Assembly: GCA_902810755.1 (NCBI GenBank)
Contig: CADDYT010000131.1
Span: 1-18,330, forward strand
Length of the DNA: 18,330 nt
Source: Chloroflexota bacterium
GTDB lineage: Bacteria; Chloroflexota; Ktedonobacteria; Ktedonobacterales; Ktedonobacteraceae
Direction: 5' to 3'
The position numbers were made by a program, and so were the translations under genes. Position 1 is the first letter of the stretch. Every line of letters begins with the position of its first letter. Below are positions 14,703 to 18,330 of this stretch, piece after piece. The notes beneath the pieces are model-generated. The model did no database searches and had not been told where the DNA came from. It saw nothing but the letters and a program-made list of their open reading frames with translations.

Positions 14703-14711
14703 ATTATAGCA
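14703..14711 (-). promoter_or_regulatory. Extended -10 promoter for the LysM/kinase unit
   Basis: Read on the minus strand the site is TGCTATAAT: a consensus -10 preceded by the TGn extension, which can replace a good -35. At 17 bp upstream the -35 position reads TGGTAT, a poor match. Transcription would start near 14696, leaving a leader of about 26 nt with the ribosome site GGGAG. The promoter probably serves both the LysM gene and the kinase gene. Confidence 0.65.
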
Positions 14712-14861
14712 GTACAAGACGCGAAATACCATAGAGAAGCAACAATATGCACAGCCAATCTTACCGCTGCAAAGAAGATACGTCCTGAGCGGGCAGAAGT
14801 TCACTCAGCAATAATTTCTTATTTTCCACCCATGTCATGCCATCATAAACCATTGCTGACT

Positions 14862-14889
14862 CGTCATGCTGAGCAGCGTGAAGCATCTG
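14862..14889 (+). repeat. Dispersed palindromic unit, copy 1
   Basis: The unit reads CGTCATGCTGAGCAGCGTGA and continues AGCATCTG. It matches the copies at 15007-15036 (opposite orientation) and 17034-17063 with a few differences. With the inverted copy about 120 bp away it could form a long hairpin. Units of this GTCATGCTGAGC type are common between genes in many bacteria. Confidence 0.8.
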
Positions 14890-15006
14890 ACCATGCTATA
14901 CTGAGGTGATCACCTAAAGCGAGGTTGGTAAGGATGGAACAGCAGGCGACCAGCAGGCTCGCCCCTGCCCTCACCAGCTCGCTCCATGCCGCTGAACCGC
15001 GCTGTA

Positions 15007-15036
15007 GATGCTTCGCTGCCGCTCAGCATGACACGT
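15007..15036 (-). repeat. Dispersed palindromic unit, copy 2
   Basis: All 30 bases are the exact reverse complement of 17034-17063, two kilobases away. The unit begins GATGCTTCGCTGCCGCTCAG. The exact identity between two intergenic copies suggests recent copying or conversion. It is not translated; open frames across it are artefacts. Confidence 0.85.
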
Positions 15037-15242
15037 TTGATCAGTTTTCAATAGCCTTTTATAGAAATTATAACGAGCGTGGAGTGTAGGAAGCAACCGG
15101 GGATACGCAAGTCCGTCAGTTTGTCAGTATGGCCCGCCAGTTCCTGGCTGCTATCCTCGTGGCATCAGATTTGAACTGATCTATCTCTATCTATTTTCTG
15201 CAACTGTTCATCAATAAACTGTCATTGCATCGGCAAAGTTCA

Positions 15243-15251
15243 TGCTATAAG
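15243..15251 (+). promoter_or_regulatory. Possible extended -10 promoter of the nuclease gene
   Basis: TGCTATAAG is a near-consensus -10 with the TGn extension. A partial -35 (TTGCAT, 15225-15230) lies 15 bp upstream, which is short. Transcription from about 15258 would give a leader of about 100 nt before the ATG at 15357. It lies in the only AT-rich part of the upstream region, but the match alone is not strong. Confidence 0.4.
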
Positions 15252-15356
15252 ATAACCGCTTTTTGCATGGTTAGAAAGAACAGCAAAAGGAAGTTGTGTG
15301 ACGACTGTAGTAAAGATGCTCAGAGGCTGTGTTCTGACTATTGCGGAGGTGTGTAC

Positions 15357-16055
15357 ATGAATATGCATTTCTGGACACGGAGATGGGTGTTCCTGCTGCC
15401 GGGTGTTCTCCTGCTCTTCCAGATCTTCGTCCTGCTGATGTACAGATCACTTCTAAATCCGTTTGCCCTCTTAGGGCTTTTTTTCAGTACATCCTTTTCA
15501 GCTTTGTTCCTCGGCTGCCAGCTCTCACTGGCTCTTAACAGAGGGTCGATGAACGGGCCGGGCCTCACGACGGCAAGCGGTGAGCCAACGACGCAACTGG
15601 TAGTGGCCGGGGAAGTGCTCCCCGCCATCCCACGTACAGCCGGGGAAGCGTTCACCTCGCTGTCCGACACCCAGTTTGAAATCTTTTCCGCTGCTGTTAT
15701 CATCGCACTGGGAGAAGGCCATCGCTTCCTTGCCCACTGCGGGCAAAGCGGTGATCAGGGCATCGACGCTAAATTGCTCAACCTGTTCAATTACACCGTT
15801 GTAGTGCAATCGAAACGCTATGCACCCGACAACCCCGTGGGGCAGCCGCCTTTGAGGGATTTTCTGGGATCGATCTACTATCACAAAGCGGCCTACGGCT
15901 ACTTTGTGACAACCTCGCACTTTACAGCGGCTGCGCAACAGTTCATAGCAGGCACCAATGGGCGCATCCGCGCCATTGATGGTCGGTTACTGGAACTCTA
16001 CCTGCAGCGACGATCACGCGAAGTAGCTCTGGCCCTGCGAGATATCCTTGACTGA
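15357..16055 (+). CDS. Membrane-anchored Mrr-like restriction endonuclease family protein
   Basis: This 232-residue protein has two predicted membrane spans (about 11-29 and 34-60), a short Gly/Thr-rich linker, and a C-terminal Mrr-type nuclease domain (about 100-217). The domain shows the PD-(D/E)xK core of this family: SGDQGIDAKL with D137, then TVVVQSKRY with Q151-x-K153, plus the upstream helix TQFEIFSAAVIIALG. The later YFVTTSHFTAAAQQFI segment is also typical of Mrr_cat domains. The family cleaves DNA, often modified DNA; a membrane-bound form could act on incoming or membrane-associated DNA, or have another role (inference). The ATG at 15357 is clear: GGAGG with 7 nt spacing. A frame extending back to a TTG at 15225 has no ribosome site and would put Cys-rich residues before the membrane spans. 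No methylase or helicase partner is adjacent, so it stands alone. Confidence 0.85.
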   Translation: MNMHFWTRRWVFLLPGVLLLFQIFVLLMYRSLLNPFALLGLFFSTSFSALFLGCQLSLALNRGSMNGPGLTTASGEPTTQLVVAGEVLPAIPRTAGEAFTSLSDTQFEIFSAAVIIALGEGHRFLAHCGQSGDQGIDAKLLNLFNYTVVVQSKRYAPDNPVGQPPLRDFLGSIYYHKAAYGYFVTTSHFTAAAQQFIAGTNGRIRAIDGRLLELYLQRRSREVALALRDILD

Positions 16056-16140
16056 GAAGACGTCGCTGCAGGTAGAAACATGTCTACAGGGGTGCCTGCT
16101 TATGAACATGCCCAGACCCTGACTGAGAGAAAGCAGCGCC

Positions 16141-16677
16141 CTACGGATTACCCCCACCCTGGCTATTGTAGAGTCCGGCGATCATCTGGCTGCCATTGGC
16201 TACGATGCGCCGGGCTTCGTTATACTTCTGTATGCCGGTAAAAAGCCCGACCAGCATAGCGATGCCTACGAGAATTTCCGCGATTACCACAGCGACGATC
16301 AACAGAAAAAACCAGGAACCGGCGCAACCCCAGCCCGCGAACATGTTCCTGAAACCGTTCCACACCGGTCTCCAGCCCCAGAAGAGACACCAGGAACCGG
16401 CAAAGGCGAGCGGAATGTACAGAATCGCTCCCGCTCCCGCCTCTGAGATCGATCCCAGCGCCGCGATGGCCGCAATAGCCGTGATGATACCGGTGAATAC
16501 CCACACCCCAACGAGACTCCGTTTGGCGCGGGCAACTTCATCCTGCACCCCGGTGCCAAGACAGGACGTGCATAATGTGGCGCCCTCAATATGATGAGCG
16601 CAGATGGTACAAATGCCCTTGTGACACTGCGAACACTGAGCCACAGCATCGGAATACGGATGGTTGAAACACTTCAT
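16141..16677 (-). CDS. B-box-like zinc-finger membrane protein
   Basis: This 178-residue protein starts with a cytoplasmic zinc-binding segment (residues 1-40). It has C3, H6, C15-x2-C18, C23-x2-C26, H28/H29 and C36-x2-C39, resembling the B-box-type zinc finger found at the N-terminus of many bacterial membrane proteins. Three hydrophobic stretches follow (about 54-75, 83-101 and 121-149; the last could be two spans), then a short polar tail. Such proteins are usually of unknown function; the zinc finger probably mediates protein contacts. The ATG at 16677 is preferred, with AAGGAG about 10 nt upstream; the longer frame begins at a TTG (16716). A consensus promoter on the same strand lies about 200 bp upstream, giving a long leader with a small hairpin at 16733-16749. 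The gene converges with the nuclease gene, with 85 bp between the stops. Confidence 0.8.
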   Translation of the reverse strand: MKCFNHPYSDAVAQCSQCHKGICTICAHHIEGATLCTSCLGTGVQDEVARAKRSLVGVWVFTGIITAIAAIAALGSISEAGAGAILYIPLAFAGSWCLFWGWRPVWNGFRNMFAGWGCAGSWFFLLIVAVVIAEILVGIAMLVGLFTGIQKYNEARRIVANGSQMIAGLYNSQGGGNP

Positions 16678-16732
16678 CTTGCCGGTACTCCTTCCCTTGC
16701 CTTTCTCTTCCTTCAATAAATCCCTGCTGCTT

Positions 16733-16749
16733 TTCCTTCCATGAAGGAA
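16733..16749 (-). other. Small perfect hairpin in the leader of the zinc-finger gene
   Basis: Seven-base arms TTCCTTC/GAAGGAA enclose a 3-nt loop, 56 bp before the ATG on the transcribed strand. The arm includes a GAAGGA purine run resembling a ribosome site. No T-tract follows, so it is not a terminator. A role in translation control is possible but unproven. Confidence 0.4.
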
Positions 16750-16878
16750 TATTCTTTGCTCTGGTGATAGACAGCGCCTGCTTCATCAGCGTTCTATCTT
16801 ATCCAAGTCCATACATTAAAAGAACATCTATTGGAAAAGCAGCAAATGGTAAAAATGGATGTTACTTCTTTAGAAATA

Positions 16879-16907
16879 AGTATAATCTATACTCTGTAAG
16901 TTGTCAA
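16879..16907 (-). promoter_or_regulatory. Consensus promoter for the zinc-finger gene
   Basis: On the minus strand, TTGACA (16907-16902) is followed after exactly 17 bp by TATACT (16884-16879). The hexamers and spacing are the same as at the ArsR-type gene's promoter. An inverted repeat AGTATA-ATC-TATACT (16879-16893, plus-strand reading) covers the -10 and could be an operator. The start site would be near 16872, about 195 nt before the ATG. Confidence 0.78.
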
Positions 16908-16924
16908 GTAATTTAGAAGAGTTT

Positions 16925-16954
16925 TTGACACGAGATTCGATAGTATTTTATAAT
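16925..16954 (+). promoter_or_regulatory. Near-consensus promoter with no evident gene
   Basis: TTGACA (16925-16930) and TATAAT (16949-16954) are both perfect, with an 18-bp spacer. It points away from the zinc-finger gene's promoter, with the two -35 boxes only 17 bp apart. Downstream lie only repeats (17034-17063 and 17127-17217) and then the convergent carbamoyltransferase gene. It may be the relic of a lost divergent gene or may drive a short RNA. Confidence 0.72.
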
Positions 16955-16969
16955 TTATCAATTGATAAA
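16954..16969. promoter_or_regulatory. Perfect 16-bp palindrome, likely operator
   Basis: TTTATCAATTGATAAA is a perfect palindrome that begins at the last base of the -10 box and covers the expected transcription start. A dimeric repressor bound there would block the plus-strand promoter. The regulator is not identified; none is encoded immediately next to it. Confidence 0.65.
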
Positions 16970-17033
16970 CAGTCTAAACACAATCGGTAACGAGCTACGG
17001 ATACCGCAAACATGCTATGAGAATCGTCCCCGG

Positions 17034-17063
17034 ACGTGTCATGCTGAGCGGCAGCGAAGCATC
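17034..17063 (+). repeat. Dispersed palindromic unit, copy 3
   Basis: The unit is exactly the reverse complement of 15007-15036 over 30 bases and begins ACGTGTCATGCTGAGCGGCA. It lies 64 bp downstream of the orphan promoter's palindrome. A 76-codon frame crosses it and yields the peptide CHAERQRSIRG, a known artefact of such units. Confidence 0.85.
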
Positions 17064-17126
17064 CGAGGCTGGCTCGCCCGAAAAGATCGAATAGCCTGCA
17101 TGGAGATGTACCGGAACGCAATATTT

Positions 17127-17217
17127 CCAGGGCGCAGGCAAGCTGACGCCCCTACCAACCGCGAATCGCACGAACTGATTCGCGGTTGGTAGGGGCGTCA
17201 GCTTGCCTGCGCCCTGG
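17127..17217. repeat. Palindromic repeat, second family, perfect 41-bp arms
   Basis: Arms 17127-17167 and 17177-17217 are exactly complementary over 41 bp, with a 9-nt loop. The outer part GGGCGCAGGC-x-AGCT and CGCCCCTAC matches the copy at 2196-2273; the inner part (CCAACCGCGAATC) is different. It starts 33 bp beyond the stop of the carbamoyltransferase gene and would form a very stable hairpin in that transcript. No run of T follows on that strand, so it may act as an mRNA 3'-end stabiliser rather than a terminator (inference). Confidence 0.9.
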
Positions 17218-17250
17218 CATTTATTTCTACTGCGCTCCTGATAAAATCGT

Positions 17251-18234
17251 TTACCGACCGCTCATCGTCAAAGCCATGATGGCGTTCTGGACGTGCATAC
17301 GGTTCTCGGCCTGGTCGTAGACGACGGATTGGGGACCGTCGATGACGGCGTCGGTGACTTCGATGCCGCGATCTGCCGGGAGGCAGTGCATGTAGATAGC
17401 GTCTTCTTTCGCCAGGGCCATGCGCCGCTCGTCGCAGATCCAGCTTGAGTAGCGGTTGATGGCCTCCGACATTTTGGATTGATCCTGAATGGCGACCAGC
17501 GGCCCCCAGCTCTTAGGATAGACCACGTCGGCATTGACGAAGGCTTCGTCCATATCGTGGACGACTTTGAAGCTGCCGCCGGTCTTGCGGGCGTTGGAAG
17601 TTGCGTTGTCGAGGATTTCCGGCATCAGTTCAAATTCGGGCGGGTGCGCCAGCGTGACATCGGCCCCGAACTGGGTGAAGAGTTCGATGACGGACTGCGG
17701 CAACGAGAGCGGCTTGGTGTAGGATTTGGCGTAGGCCCAGGACATGACGACCTTTTTGCCGCGCAGGTCGCCCTTTTTCTCGATGACGGTCATCAGGTCG
17801 GCCATCGCCTGACAGGGGTGATAGACATCGCACTGCATGTTGATGACGGGAACGCGGGCGTGTTCGGCCACGTCGCGCAGGTACTGGTTGCCCTCGCCCC
17901 AGTCGCAGTGGCGAATGGCAATGCCATGTCCATAGGACGAGAGGATGCGCCCGATCTCTTTTGGCGTGTCGCCATGTGAAATCTGCATCTTGTCCGGCTC
18001 AAGGAAGACGGCGTGACCACCCAGGCGCGTCATGCCCGCCTCGAACGAGGTGCGAGTGCGCGTCGATGAGAAGAAAAAGAGCATGAAGAGCGTCTTATCC
18101 TGGAGCAGTGGCGTGGGGATGTCGAGGCCCCATTTCATTTTGAGGTCAAAGGCGAGATGCAAAACGGTTTCAAGCTCTTCCTTTGTCCACTCCTGCGTAC
18201 TGATAAAGTCGCGTCCTCGCAGGTCTGTTTTCAT
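17251..18234 (-). CDS. Knotted-fold carbamoyltransferase (YgeW / N-acetylornithine carbamoyltransferase-like)
   Basis: This 327-residue enzyme is predicted to transfer a carbamoyl group from carbamoyl phosphate to an amino substrate. Carbamoyl-phosphate binding is shown by STRTRTSFE (57-65), HPCQ (139-142) and HCLP (283-286). It belongs to the knotted branch. It has the proline-rich segment SYTKPLSLPQ (171-180) after VMSWAYAK, and DVVYPKSWGP (236-245) where ordinary ornithine carbamoyltransferases carry their D-x-x-x-SMG ornithine loop. The middle recalls E. coli YgeW; the C-terminus (AENRMHVQNAIMA) recalls Xanthomonas N-acetylornithine carbamoyltransferase. The substrate cannot be fixed from sequence alone; a role in arginine synthesis or in purine/ureide-type catabolism are both possible. 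Automatic annotation may call it argF. The ATG at 18234 is chosen, with AAAGGA 9 nt upstream; a frame 27 codons longer runs into a palindromic repeat. No arginine or carbamate genes are visible nearby. Confidence 0.85.
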   Translation of the reverse strand: MKTDLRGRDFISTQEWTKEELETVLHLAFDLKMKWGLDIPTPLLQDKTLFMLFFFSSTRTRTSFEAGMTRLGGHAVFLEPDKMQISHGDTPKEIGRILSSYGHGIAIRHCDWGEGNQYLRDVAEHARVPVINMQCDVYHPCQAMADLMTVIEKKGDLRGKKVVMSWAYAKSYTKPLSLPQSVIELFTQFGADVTLAHPPEFELMPEILDNATSNARKTGGSFKVVHDMDEAFVNADVVYPKSWGPLVAIQDQSKMSEAINRYSSWICDERRMALAKEDAIYMHCLPADRGIEVTDAVIDGPQSVVYDQAENRMHVQNAIMALTMSGR

Positions 18235-18263
18235 TGTATTGTATCCTTTCTCAGTTGTAAGCC

Positions 18264-18318
18264 CCGCCCAGGCTACCCGCAAGGGATGGCCCCAGCGGCG
18301 GTCACTTCTGGTCACGTC
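18264..18318 (-). repeat. Dispersed repeat upstream of the carbamoyltransferase gene
   Basis: On the minus strand the segment matches 160-210 (see that entry). Its inner part, GCTACCCGCAAGGGATGGCC on the plus strand, is an arm of the same family as 59-82 and 7370-7401. The second arm is not present before the window ends, or the copy is solo. The repeat lies only 30 bp upstream of the start codon, so the gene's promoter must lie within it or beyond the window. Confidence 0.7.
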
Positions 18319-18330
18319 CCCCGCCCAGGC

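Larger units (their letters stand above)
14712..15356. other. Repeat-bearing intergenic region between divergent genes
   Basis: About 640 bp separate the LysM-unit promoter from the nuclease gene. The region holds two copies of a dispersed palindromic unit in opposite orientation (14862-14889 and 15007-15036) and a perfect 12-bp palindrome AGGTGATCACCT (14904-14915). It also holds ATCAG-ATTTGAA-CTGAT (15164-15180), which resembles a tRNA T-arm but is not a tRNA. Short frames through the repeats give repeat-type peptides such as RCFAAAQHD and are not genes. The last 170 bp become AT-rich and probably contain the nuclease promoter. Confidence 0.6.

Noticed and set aside
13666..14709. A 347-codon open frame antisense to the LysM gene
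   Set aside because: Composition is typical of a frame opposite a GC-rich gene (Val/Gly/Arg/Asp-rich), with no domain; the minus-strand product has a membrane span and a LysM domain.
14935..15087. A 50-codon frame with a GGTAAGG directly before the ATG
   Set aside because: There is no spacing between the purine run and the ATG, and its middle is the repeat-derived peptide RCFAAAQHD.
15164..15180. tRNA T-arm-like sequence on the minus strand (GTTCAAATC loop with a 5-bp stem)
   Set aside because: A following GCCACGA could be an acceptor 3' strand, but no matching TCGTGGC 5' strand, D-arm or anticodon arm is found upstream. At best it is a tRNA remnant; more likely chance.
16962..17192. A 76-codon frame after the orphan promoter
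   Set aside because: It starts at a TTG inside the palindromic operator without a ribosome site and runs through two repeat families (peptide CHAERQRSIRG).
18254..18290. Weak promoter for the carbamoyltransferase gene (TTGCGG-N17-TACAAC, minus strand)
   Set aside because: Both hexamers are poor, and the predicted start would fall on the ribosome binding site.
1..18330. CRISPR array, complete tRNA or rRNA genes, insertion sequences with transposase
   Set aside because: No regularly spaced repeats of CRISPR type, no complete cloverleaf, no rRNA-like sequence and no transposase domain were seen on either strand.

Overview
The window looks like a chromosomal segment of a GC-rich, complex-lifestyle bacterium. 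The best guess is Ktedonobacteria (Chloroflexota). The basis is the style of the genes: large Ser/Thr protein kinases fused to TPRs or many membrane spans, an FHA plus winged-helix regulator, an ArsR regulator with a long N-terminal domain, LysM membrane proteins, and many small palindromic repeats between genes. This placement is an inference; no marker gene is present.

Layout. Positions 1-460 hold tandem and palindromic repeats, then a consensus promoter (TTGACA-N17-TATACT) and operator-like repeats in front of an ArsR-type regulator (466-1554, +). A small hypothetical protein (1785-2168, +) follows, then a palindromic repeat. Next comes a signalling block on the + strand: an FHA plus winged-helix regulator (2411-3412), a 2108-residue membrane protein with an N-terminal degenerate kinase domain (3701-10027), and a smaller polytopic protein that starts with the same membrane module (10061-11176). 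Converging on it from the - strand is a two-gene unit: a LysM membrane protein (13648-14670) followed by an apparently active Ser/Thr kinase with about 13 TPRs (11185-13608). After a repeat-bearing intergenic stretch come a membrane-anchored Mrr-like nuclease (15357-16055, +), a zinc-finger membrane protein (16141-16677, -) and a knotted-type carbamoyltransferase (17251-18234, -).

How the genes may work together. The block 2411-14670 has the parts of a phosphorylation circuit: an active soluble kinase with a protein-interaction scaffold, an FHA domain (a phosphothreonine reader) on a DNA-binding protein, a membrane-buried pseudokinase, and a possible cell-wall sensor (LysM). That these act together is inferred from proximity only.

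Most notable observations: (1) a palindromic element with perfect 32-bp arms lies in-frame inside the giant gene and is homologous to an intergenic copy at the left end of the window; (2) the giant protein's kinase domain has lost the HRD catalytic residues; (3) its membrane part is built from modules recurring every 107-119 residues; (4) a near-consensus promoter with a perfect 16-bp palindrome at 16925-16969 drives no recognisable gene; (5) the carbamoyltransferase is of the knotted class (YgeW / N-acetylornithine type), not ordinary ornithine carbamoyltransferase.
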